A stretch of DNA of 64,000 bases from Terana coerulea (lineage: Eukaryota > Basidiomycota > Agaricomycetes > Polyporales > Phanerochaetaceae), in assembly GCA_024811115.1 (NCBI GenBank), contig JAKOGH010000005.1, positions 248,001 to 312,000 of the forward strand, in the 5' to 3' direction. A model generated the notes under the pieces. It was not told the DNA's origin. It was given only the letters and a program-made list of their open reading frames with translations, and made no database searches. Positions 47,793 through 58,876 of the stretch are shown here, in pieces. The first letter of the stretch is position 1, and every line of letters starts with the position of its first letter. The position numbers were made by a program, and so were the translations under genes.

Positions 47793-50700
47793 TCAAGCGG
47801 GCAGCTCCGTCGGCGGGTTTGGCGAGAGCTCAGCCTCTTGCAGGGCGCGCATCGCTTGCGCGAAGTCCTGCATCCACGGGTGGTCCCTGAGCTCCGCCGC
47901 GGTCGGCCGCGCAGCCGCGTCGATCGTGAGGCACTGCCTGATGAAGTCGATGCCCAGGTCGCTGAGCTGGCCGGGCTCGGGCAACGGGGGAGGCTGCGTG
48001 GCGACGCCGATGTGGAACATGATAGCCCTGCGCGGGTCTGTATCAGCGTAGTCCAAGATAAAAGAGCAATGTGGTACACCATTCATTGTCCAGGTCTTTC
48101 CACGGCTTGCGCCCGGTGACGCATTCAAGCACGACGCAGCCCAGTGACCAGATGTCCATCGCGCCGTGCCGCCCGGCGGAGTTGTTGCGGATGACTTCTG
48201 GGGACATGTACATAGGCGTTCCGGTCAGACTGTTGTCAGCGCCTGCAGCATCAAGCACGTCCAGCACGATCGGTTCTGCTTTCTGAGTGCGCTGGATGGT
48301 CCGTTGATTCTTCGCGATAACCTTGGCTGCTCCGAAATCGACGTATTTGATGACACCCATATCGTCAAGCAAAATGTCTGCGATCTCGTCAGCAGCCGTC
48401 TCCCCATAGCGAACAGTAAGATACGTACTGTCTGGCTTGATATCACGATGGGCAACACCCATCGAGTGCAGGTACGCCAGCCCTTCCAGCATTTGCATGG
48501 TGTAGATTTGCATGATTCCCTCTTCTTCGATCCTGCCGTGATCCAGTAGAGCTCCGAGACTTCCACCTCTACAAAACTCCTCGAAGACGTACACCTTGTC
48601 GCGATGCACTTCTATGCCGTAGTACTCCACGACGTTTGGGTGACGCAGCATCGCCATGACTGAGAATTCGTCCTTGATCTGGTTGTACACTTTCGTAAGA
48701 CCGGAGGCCTCTTGGAACTTGATCTCCTTGACCGCCATAAGCGAGCCAGAGTCGAGGTTGACGGCCAAGTACACAGACCCGAAGGTCCCCGCGCCGATGA
48801 AGCGACCTTGCTGCCACCGCATGGAGACGTTCGAGGTGGAGCCCGCCAGGGAGAGGAACGAGCGGTCAACAAGCTTCTCGTCAAGCACTCGCCCTACGGC
48901 GAGCTGCCCGCCGCTGGCCTGGGCTCGGTTTTCTTCGAGTTCCTTAACAGCGGCGGACGGGCGCGCCCAGAACATCCGTATATGAGGGTCCGTGTGGCCC
49001 GATGCGGCGGCGTTCTCCGCTGCGAACCGCGCGCGCAGCCTCTCGTCGTCCTCCGCTTCTGCCATAGCTGCGGCCGATTCGGAGTGCCTGCGGAGCTCCG
49101 CCTGCCGCTGTTGCTCGTTGACCTCTTCCGTGGACCTCGCGCCGAGAATGTCGACGTGGCTGATGAGCAACGTCATGCAGCGAGCCACCTTCTGTCGCAG
49201 CAGCTCATATTGCTCGGCCGGAAGTTGCAGGATGGTGTCTTTTGAGATTCGGTGTATGGTGAACTCCAAGGCAGAAACGGCCCAACGGAAGATCTTCCGG
49301 TCATCGGCGTCGCAGTCGTCGCAAATGAAGGAGAGCCAAGAGATCGCAAGCTTGATCAAAAGGCGGTGGAAGCGCGTAGAGAGGGCGTGGTCCATGAACT
49401 TCAAGACGTATTGACCGTTTTCGGAGGCGAACGCATACCAGCTCTCAAGTAACTCCTGGTAGCCCGAGGAGTCTTGGAGAGCCGCGCGAACATATTGGAC
49501 AGACTCGAGTATCGAGTTAGCCAGTCGGTCGGTAGCTCGGTTGATTTTTCTAAGCTCGTGGTTGACTGAAGGGATATGTGCCTGAAGCTCGACTATACAC
49601 GTGGGCGGAGGAGGTATGGTAGATTCTATTGCCTCTCCGTCATCGTCATAGAGGATTAGACTATCTGTAAATAGTTGTTTGGCTGTCTCCAGACGGCTCT
49701 GCGTGCCATCCGCGACCAGTCGGACCCGGTCGTCTGCTAGGTTCAGCTCGAGCTTCGGCAGCTGCAGCGTAAGGATCGCTCCGTTCCACACAAACTGGGT
49801 GCTTGAAGATAAAATCAGTAGGTAATTGGCCTCGTCGTACGCGTGCAGATCTTCACCCTCCATTTCTGGTGGCCGTTCCTCGGACTCCTGCAGACGGAAA
49901 GCATTCATGAAAATCCGGCGGATGTCGTCGGGCTCCCTCTTTGAAGCCTTCCGAGGCAATGATGTACGTGCCATCTTCCTCATACGTTTGTGTATTAACG
50001 AGAAAATGACCGGTCTCGATGAGCCCCGTAGTGAAAATATCCATTGGAACATCTTCGAGATCGTACTCAGCAGAGTTACTGAACCTCTGGGTAAGTGCGC
50101 TATATAGGGATACAGTATTAGACTGGTGTACTATTGCGCTAGCGCGCTAGAACTCAAGAAACTTACCGCGCTAGTCGCTGAAGCTTCCTGTATCGTTGCT
50201 TCGCGCCTTCCAAAACCTGTCCGTACCACCCAACGAGCTGCTCCTTGGTCATGGGCCTATGTCGCTGAGATCCCTCTTGTAAATGGGACTGGAACGCCGA
50301 GGACCGGTGACCGTTTTGCCCGTGGAGACCTTGCGACTGTTGATGTTGCGCTTGGTCGGTGGATATAGTGACCCGGATTTGAGTATTGAAGTAGTTGGCC
50401 ACCCGCACCATCAGTTTAGTTGTTAGAATGCTTCAAAAATACCATTAGACGAGATCCACAAAACGACTACACGGTGACGTACCAGAGTTGTTCGGCAACG
50501 AGAGTCGTTCCTCCTGGTATGTTCGAGCTGACGTCGCTGAACGTCGCCCACTGGGACTCTATAACATCTATCTCCTTGAAATAGAATCCCTTGGCGCCGC
50601 TCTTGAGTTTCCAGTGGATGAGCTCAAAGAAATATCGCAGCGCCCCCAACACCACGCTGTCAAAATCGGCGTCGATGCACGGAGGTAGATTCCATGTGCC

Positions 50701-52062
50701 TCTCGGATCTGGCACGGAGAACTCCTCGTACTGTCGCTTCAGCGCGCATGCGAACCCAATCCTGAGTCTGAGATCCTCCGTCATTTGGTCCACGACTGCG
50801 ATATCAGGTTTCTTCATGTTTTGGGCGTACTCCATGCGCACGCGTAACATAGCTTGTGTCATTGTGGTGAGGAAGGAGATGAGGGGGACAAGCTCTTGCT
50901 CGAAACAAGGTAGATTCATCTTTTGGAACATTTCCGCGAGATTGACGTGTGCGTCTCGAGTAGCTCCTACGAGGGCGTAGATAGTTGTCATCGAACCCTT
51001 TTCGAATTGTCGCTGCATGGACTCATCCTTCAACATCCTCTCCAGAAAATGGGTCGCGCCTGAGCTCTCTGCTAATCGCGGGATGCTGTCACCAGAGTCG
51101 GCAGGCGGCTGCCCAGCGTCCAAGGTTTCGCTACCGGTCCATGCAAGAAGGTTGGCGATTCGCTGTCGGAGGGAAGTCAAGACTGTGGACCAAGTGTTAA
51201 GGGCATCGTGTCTTCGTTGGAACTCTGCTTCGTCAACGGATGCGTGGTCGTCATAGAAGGCCCGCATGCTGGGATACAGGGAGTAGACGACGTCGAGCCG
51301 GTATAAGAGAGCCTTCACCTCTTTTAAGGCCTGGTCTGCTGGCAAGCCACCAGAGTCTGGGGGCAAGTCTGAGACATGGAAGGTGAGCAGTTCCTTCACG
51401 GTATCGGCCGTGCGCTGCCTGCGGTGCTCCAGCCTGATCCGCTCCTCGCTTTCCGTCGTCTCGTGTATCTTTGCGCGCAACTCCAGCCACAGGTTGAAGC
51501 GTAGGTCCCCTTTGTCGGTCGTCGAAGACTTGGGCGCGCCCACTATTCGCGAGCTCTCGGACTTGAGAATGTCTCCAGACAATACAGAGACCAACATTGC
51601 CTGCCACTCCAGCCTTTCGTGGTTCTCCGTCGCCCCGGACTCCGTGGACTCTGTGTGCTCCGTAGAGTCAGAGTCGATGGCGAGTGATGATGGTGTACGG
51701 CCGCTCTGTTCACTGACTCCATGATTACCCAGAAACCGTTCAAGACCAGAGGTGTAGTGGTGGCTCTCCGGGTCTGTACGCGGATCATCGGGGACACCTG
51801 AGCCTCGTAGGTACCTCTGAACGAAACGGTCGTAGGTGCTGGGATTTGTTTCTCGAATAGAATGACTCGGAGAGGGTATCGGTCCTGGGCTAGAGTGTCG
51901 CCCTTCGCTCCGACTTCGAAAAGAGCCGTGGCTAGAGTTGTACGAGTGGCTACCAGACGAAGTGCCGGCGCCCGAAGGCTCGCTGTCGTCGCCCCCGTCC
52001 CCGATGTCGTCCTCGCGATGCGCTGAAAAAGCGGCGCGCTGCCTCCTCACTGGATGTGGCAT
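47793..52062 (-). CDS. MAP kinase kinase kinase of the Ssk2/Ssk22/Wis4 (HOG) type
   Basis: Start MPHPVRRQRAAFSAH at 52062 (an upstream TTG frame is not used). A Ser-rich head is followed by the long helical N-terminal domain (LRFNLWLELRAKIHET, KLMVRVANYFNTQIRV, RALTQRFSNSAEYDLEDV). The C-terminal kinase has FIGAGTFGSVYLAVN, VKEIKFQEAS (Lys), HRDIKPDN with an intron inside, DFGAAKVI, GTPMYMSPEVI and WSLGCVVLECVTGRKPW, and it ends AELSPNPPTELPA at 47793. This is the stress MAP3K above Pbs2 and Hog1. Near 49935-49942 the frame shifts by one between YIIASEGF and KREPDDIRR; removing one base from the T3 or C3 run restores homology. The 51-nt intron after HRDIKPD lies in frame without a stop, so its retention would insert 17 residues into the catalytic loop. 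Confidence 0.9.
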
Positions 52063-52812
52063 CGCGCCCGTGGATGTTGGAGACGAAGGCAAGGCAATCG
52101 AACGGAATTTCTCATTTTCCAGTCAGCAAACGCATTCAGGCTGATCCACAAGTGCACGGTACCCATTCCTATACTTATCAGGAGCGGTCTCCGATCATCA
52201 AAACCCTCCTCGGGGGAGGATCGACCCGCTAGGTGAGCGCCCCTTTCAGGCCGCTCTTTACAATACTTACAAGCTGCGACGGGCAAGCTTGAAGCTCGCG
52301 CCAGCCTGGTGCTAAAAACGCAAATTATATATAAGTCCTTTGGGACTTTAGGCCACTCAATGGAATTAATGTACATACCTGCAGCCAAGGGCTTCAATCG
52401 CTTCAATCGCTTCACCGTGGTACTACTTTATGTCAAGGCCGTCTTAAAGTTTACGGAGGACACTGAGTTTGGTAAACGCTGAAGTAGGCGCTAGCTTATA
52501 GTATGCAGCATATTCGCCCAGGGATTAATCTCTCTATGTGCCACCACTGGTGTTACTTCAAGGCCTCATGCTTTACTGTGCATCAATGGCAATATACCAA
52601 TTCCCGGTTTGCCTCATTTTCCCCATTATCCATGCCCCTTTCTCACACCCAGGCTCGCTATGCACCAGAAACGCCAGTCAAGAGACCTGCTGTGCGCGCT
52701 TTAGTAACATTGCTTTCTTCCCTCTCTTCTCTCCTGTGGTACTTGGCGGTGTCTGCTCCCAGCTCCGGTATCGCCTCTCATCGTAAGCTAGTAGTCTCCC
52801 AGCCGACCTCCA
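52063..52812. other. Divergent spacer with repeat copy, no gene seen
   Basis: Divergent promoter region of the MAP3K and AMMECR1 genes. Includes copy 2 of the diverged repeat. No coding sequence is recognised. Confidence 0.5.
52531..52616 (+). repeat. Diverged direct repeat, copy 2
   Basis: Matches 46976-47074 with indels and substitutions; the best block, TCTCTATGTGCCACCACTGG, differs from copy 1 by one base. Weaker similarity may continue to about 52720. Confidence 0.6.
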
Positions 52813-53652
<840 letters not shown>

Positions 53653-53776
53653 GAGCTAAGTCTGGTACCCCGGCATGTACTTCTACTGGGCATGCGTCGG
53701 CTATGTTCTGTCTCTCGTTTGTACTTTTTCTGTTTCCTTGTGTTATTAGGGCGTAATGTAAATACGCACTGTGATA

Positions 53777-55746
53777 TTAGTATGTACTAGTAATACCATC
53801 ATCGACATCGTCAATACTCTTGAGCGCCAGCTGGCTGTCTATCCTCTCTTTCAAGGCTGCCAGCCTGCCTCCCCAACCTCCCCCAAACCGGGTCTCTAGC
53901 TGCACGTACACCTCGCGTATCTTAGACGGGTCATCCCCACTCAGCTTCGCGAACGCCGACAGAATCCAGTAGATCAGCCGCTCCGTCGGTTTAGCGTCGC
54001 CGGGGAGGCAGAGGAAGTCCCGGAACAGCGCTTCCAGCACCTCTAGCGTCCATTGGGACGCCTGGCCAGGAGAGTTCCCAGGGAGAAGCGTAGACGCGTG
54101 CCCAAGCACCCTTGTGTTTTGGGGGCCCTTCCCATGACGCACAAACCCCCTGAAGATGGCGCGGTACGCCGGCAGATAGAGCTTGCCATGCTCAGCGGCC
54201 TCAGCAGTCGATTCGGTACCATCGGGCGGCACGAGCGTTGCCACCATGTCCATGAAGACAGTCAGGGACTCGTCGAGATTGCCGTGGTAGGCATGGGCTT
54301 GTATTAGCGAAGTGTACGTGATCTGGTCTGGTGCGACGTCCTGTGGAACATTGATGTTCTCCTCGGCCAGTTGACTTCTAAGAACTCCTATCTCGGGGTC
54401 CGCGTCTTGCTTTATGTTCGCCCTAAGGACTCTGTAGATGGACATCGCGATATCCAGACGGTCGTTGCGGCCGAACGCCCATATGCACGCGTTTGTCCCA
54501 TCGAGCCCCAGCTCGAACCCTTCAGTCACCATGTTTGCGAGGACGGACCGGACGCGCAGCAGCCTGCCAATACGGGTGTAGTATCGTATGAACACGAGAT
54601 ATGTGATGCGGTTGGGGGCAAATCCGGAACCTTCTAGCAGTGCGGACGCGCGCTGCACGGTTTGGCTGTCCAGCGTCCTGCCCGCGATGTTCAGCAGCGT
54701 GGTGAATGTCACGATATCGGGCTCCAGGACCTGCACGGACGCGTCGTCCGCATCGCCGTCGGGAGCCTGCTCCTGCGCCGTCCGGGTCGCAAACGACGCC
54801 CCCGGCGGTTTATTCGACACGAGGTCTTGGTATACGGCCATCGCGGTCCTGAAATTCTCCGACGTGGTCTTGCGCCAGCCCTTGCCGGCGAAGTCGACCA
54901 GGGCGTTCCATTGCCAGAGCTTCACCGTGCCGCCCGAGCGGTGGATGGTGGACACCACTGAGAGTAGCCGGACGAAAGAGTGCGGGTCCGGGGGCGGACG
55001 AAGGTGATGAGCCGCGAGAGGCGGTGGAGGTGCTCCCAGGGGACGAGGAGGCGCGTGTCGTATTGAGGGAGCGACATCAACGAGTAGTACGCGTCCCACC
55101 CATCCCATGCGGAATCGGTCGTGGCGAGGATATGGAACAACTTTTTGCGGGTCTCGTGGTGTTCGTCTTCGCGCGGTGTGTTTGCCCAACCATGGCCGCG
55201 CAGGGGAGGGATGCCGGTGCGCGCAGGCTGAGGCACACACAGCACAGGGCCAGCCATGACGCCCCGGAGCTGTTCGGGCGGCGGAGCGACCTCTGGCAGG
55301 TTTTCCTCGAAACGTCTGTACACGTCTTCGTCCTCGGTTTCGTGAGCTTGTGTCCCTTTTCCGATGGGGACCACTTTCACGCCTTCCGGTAGCTTCAGGA
55401 CGTTGCTTCGCCGCACGGAGTCGCGAGGACGAGTAAGTGTCCGATATTGGTTCCTGTATGCCGGAACAGCTGGCAGAGCTGATATAGGCAGCCCGTCTGC
55501 TGATAAACCCTCTGCCACTGTGCACCCGCCTCTTAAAGCTTCCACTCCCGACCTCATCCCAAGGCTCCAGTGCTCGCTGGCTCCGGACTCTGGCAAACCT
55601 GGGTTCTCGGGAGCACTCGGCTTCTCCTGCGCTGCAGCATAGCGAACCCGCTCTTGAGCTGGTGCCAACCTCGTAACACATCGCGAAGCACCAAGATGCG
55701 ACATTTGGCGAAAGCATCTGAGGCCCAGCGAGGACGCTCTCAGCAT
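53777..55746 (-). CDS. Pentatricopeptide (PPR) repeat protein, probably mitochondrial
   Basis: Starts MLRASSLGLRCFRQMSHLG at 55746, an Arg-rich, amphipathic leader typical of a mitochondrial presequence. The C-terminal two-thirds shows PPR-like helical pairs: DIVTFTTLLNIAGRTLDSQT, NRITYLVFIRYYTRIGRLLR, GTNACIWAFGRNDRLDIAMS, QITYTSLIQAHAYHGNLDESL. It ends DDGITSTY with TAA at 53777. The frame slips once, at the G5 run 54990-54994 (plus strand): adding one C to the coding strand joins LSRLITFVRP to PPDPHSFVRLLSVV. Members bind organellar RNA and act in its processing or translation. Target RNA is unknown. Without repair the open frame above it runs to 55840 by chance. Confidence 0.83.
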
Positions 55747-56251
55747 CAATATGACAGGCAGTCATCCTGCGGGGTAGTGAGCTCAAGATTCCGCACAGCA
55801 AGGACAGGCAAACATACCGCGAGGTGCACCAAGCGCACACGGCAATGAGGGAGCGTGCAAGACGCGTCCGGGTGTGCGATGTGTTGGCAGAGACTGGCTC
55901 GGCTGGTCGTGGGACAAGTGCAAAGTTGACAGTGGGCGCCTACGGCAACATTTTTGGACAAAGCTGATTGGCTTCGCGCTCGTTCCGAATTCATGCCCTT
56001 CGAATGTCAAGCAGCTCAGAGCCGGAGCACAACGAGCACAGGAGTCGCTGCAATGCACCAAGTCACAGTAATATAGTTTGGCTCAGCGGTAGTCCTCTCA
56101 TCTCACGCCGAACTGGATTCGATGGTACAACTAGCGCGGACGCCTGATGGCATTGGCAGTATGGTGCATAGCATGAACGTAGTAACAAACATGGTGCCTA
56201 ACGATAGAGAGGTGCGAGGAAAGCAGAACAAGCGGATAGGACAGAAGAGGG
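55747..56251. other. Intergenic, no gene seen
   Basis: 5' flank of the PPR gene and 3' flank of uL3. Nothing recognised. Confidence 0.5.
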
Positions 56252-57776
56252 TTACGCCCGGGCCTTGAGCGTTCCCAAGAACGCAGCCTTTTCTTCGAAC
56301 GTCTGGAAGGCACCGTGCTGTAGGATTTGGGTAGAGGATTAGATTGGTATAAGCAAACGAGAATAACGTAAAAGCACGTACACCGAACTTCGAGGAGGTA
56401 TCGATGAACTTGAGCTGGACCTTCTCGAGATCCCGACGGGAGGTGTGAACCATGAGCGATTTGCGGAGGGTGATAACACGCTTCTTGGTTCCGGGAATGC
56501 ATCCCTTGAGCATGAGGTAGTCGTTCTTGACAATACCGTAGTGCGGGAAGCCTCCCATGGGGGTGATCGCCTTCTGGGTGATGTCAGACTCGGTTGAGGC
56601 GTTCCCGGCGTCCTCGCCAGAGCCAATACGATAGATCTTCTTGTTGAGCTCGGTACGGTGGTGGTAACCGTCTTTTGAGCGAGATACATGTCACTAACGT
56701 TTACTCGAAATAACAAATGATGAATACGCACTTTGACCAGCACGGGCAACGGAGAACATGACCTTGGAAGGATGCCATGCACCAATACACGCGACCTTGC
56801 GGAGACCCTTGTGGGTCTTGCGAGGCAGCTTCTTGGTACCCCAACGGTGGGTGACACCCTCGAAACCATGACCCTTAGTGACGGCAATAACGTCGATGAC
56901 CTCGTCCTGCTCGAAGACGGAGTTGACGGGAACGGGCTTCTCGAAGAGACCGTGGGCGAATTCGACCTTGTCAGCGACAGAGCCACCGTTGACCTGGATC
57001 TCCATGAGGTGGGCCCTCTTCTGGCTGAGGCCGGTCTTGCGGATTTGGGTGTGGGCAAGGACACGGACGACAGTGCAGTACTTGCGAATACGCTCGAGCT
57101 CGCGGGCGATGGACTTTCCGCCGTCCTCGGAGACCTTCTTCGCGTAACGGGTGAAAGCCTTCTTCTTGGAGCGGTACCAGTTCTTGTAGAAGCGGCGCTT
57201 GAGCTCGTCTGATAGGTGGGAGGCCCAGGCAGTGGTGAGAGTGCGGAGGCCACGGGGGTCTCGACATAGCCGACAACACCGACGACAACCATCGGAGGTG
57301 TCTCGACGATGGTGACAGCCTCGACAACTTCACGTTTATGCATCTCTACAGGTCAAATATGTCAGTAAATTGTTCGCATAGTGTAGTGTAAACTTGGCGC
57401 ACTGGATCCAGGACGGTCGAGGTCACGGACGACATGGGTCATACCGGCCTTGTAACCCATAATGGCGGTCAGGTGCACGGGCTTCTTGGGGTCATCCTAG
57501 ACACCAATATAAACTGCTCAGCAGCAGATTCCCCAATCTTCATCGCAATGGTCGTACCTTGGGGAAGGACTTGACCTTTCCGCGGTGGCGCGCTGCCCGC
57601 TTGCGGGGCAGAAAGCCGAGCGAACCGTGACGGGGAGCCTCATACTAAAATTCGCGAAAATTCAGTCTCTGGTCCTCCGGAACTCAGATTAACAAGGTTT
57701 CTACAGACCTTACGGTGACTAGCAGTACCGAATCAGCATTCCACCCTCGGCGAATGGACGAACACACTCACCTCAT
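56252..57776 (-). CDS. RPL3: 60S ribosomal protein uL3
   Basis: The coding sequence starts with ATGAG at 57772-57776, followed by a 10-nt exon (57709-57718) and then [20 protein letters not shown], so the N-terminus MSHRKYEAPRHG is assembled from three pieces. Further exons give [92 protein letters not shown], the substrate-near [28 protein letters not shown], and the end [11 protein letters not shown] with TAA at 56252. uL3 lies at the peptidyl transferase centre. At the G5 run 57254-57258 (plus strand) one C is missing from the coding strand, breaking VETP-RGLRTL. As the gene is essential and near invariant, this is almost surely a sequence error. Confidence 0.94.
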
Positions 57777-58876
57777 CTTGAGGGATCTTGAGGGGGTCGG
57801 GAGGTACGGCCTGCAACGATATTGCCATGCTCAAACGCGCAGGCGGCTGTGGCTGAGGTACTGTGTAGTTCATCTAGAAAAGGCAATTTGGCGCTTACGT
57901 ATATATGGCCTTTGGCGCTTATTCTACCACGTTCCCGTCTTCAGCTTGCCTCTCTCATCGACACTCTCGGCAACATCTCCCCTCTGTAATTCACGCCCCC
58001 CGTCGCCGACTGTCTTTCCATGTTGGCGCTGTCTCTGTGTACTTTGAATTTTCGTCTTCTCTCATCACAATCTCGTTCGACATCGCTTGGTGCATTGGCC
58101 CGGATTGTCTAAGGCTCGTCCCCGCGCATCGCGCATCGCTGACCGGACGACATTAGGGGCTTTGGCTCCGGGATATATTCCGGTCCTCATTTGGTATGCC
58201 TCCTAAAAGGCTCGCCTCAACGGCCATCACGGCGGGATCCAAGGTACACGCCCCATTGGTCCCTCAGTTAGCAGGGCTCCAGCCTCGGGACCCGCCGTGA
58301 TAGCAACCTTTTGGGTGGCTACCAAATTGGGCCGGAATATATTCCGGTGCCAAAAGTCCCTATTCACACTTGTTTCTCTTTGTCCACCCAACTTCCAATT
58401 CCGTACTTCCCACATTACGGCTCTACTTATGTGAAGGCACTTTCGGTTTCATCGGCTATCCAAGACAAATACGGCTAGGCGTTCCTAGGGGCACCACCCT
58501 ATGTGAGAACGTCCAGGGTCGGCTTTCCATGCAGTGAAGGGCTCTCCTAGGCTGTTATAGTCGGTAGTTGTAGATACTCCTCATGGCAATGCTTTCATGT
58601 AATATCTATACAACTCGCCATCCAATCCCAACGTATAATCCAGCGCGGAGGCTTAAAGAAATACCGCGAGAAATACGCGGCCACGTGACGACATACTTGA
58701 TGTTCAACGCGTGTGACGCCCGTGACGATCGCGTGTGTCGACGCCGAGCTTGCTCGTCACATCCTCTTCACGCTTGACGCTCTTCCGAGGCGGCCTCAGC
58801 CGGCTACCACCATCTATCACCGCCTTCATCGCACGCCTCGACGTTCCACCCCCTATCCTCGTCGTCGAGAGCAGCG
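57777..58876. other. 1.1-kb spacer with a MITE
   Basis: Promoter region of uL3 (minus) and Mrc1 (plus), interrupted by a 205-bp inverted-repeat element. No other feature is recognised. Confidence 0.5.
58156..58360. mobile_element. MITE-like element with long terminal inverted repeats and TA duplication
   Basis: The ends are inverted copies: GGGGCTTTGGCTCCGGGATA on the left and, read inward from the right, GGGACTTTTGGCACCGGAAT; the arms continue with TATTCCGG, TTTGGTA, CCTAAAAGG/CCAAAAGG and CACGGCGGG. Each arm is about 85 nt with indels, around a 40-nt loop near 58240-58285. TA flanks both sides (58154-58155 and 58361-58362), as expected for a target-site duplication. There is no coding capacity, so it would be a non-autonomous element. 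TA duplication fits the Tc1/mariner superfamily, but that is inference. Confidence 0.78.

Noticed and set aside
48377..48427. A 17-residue insertion in the kinase catalytic loop
   Set aside because: The stretch starts GTACGT and ends CGCAG and its removal restores HRDIKPDNILLD, so it is an intron, not an insertion.
53777..55840. One 687-codon minus frame taken as the full PPR gene
   Set aside because: Its first third has non-protein-like Arg/Pro/Ser composition. The parallel frame starting MLRASSLGLRC looks like a real presequence and body, joined by a one-base slip at 54990-54994.
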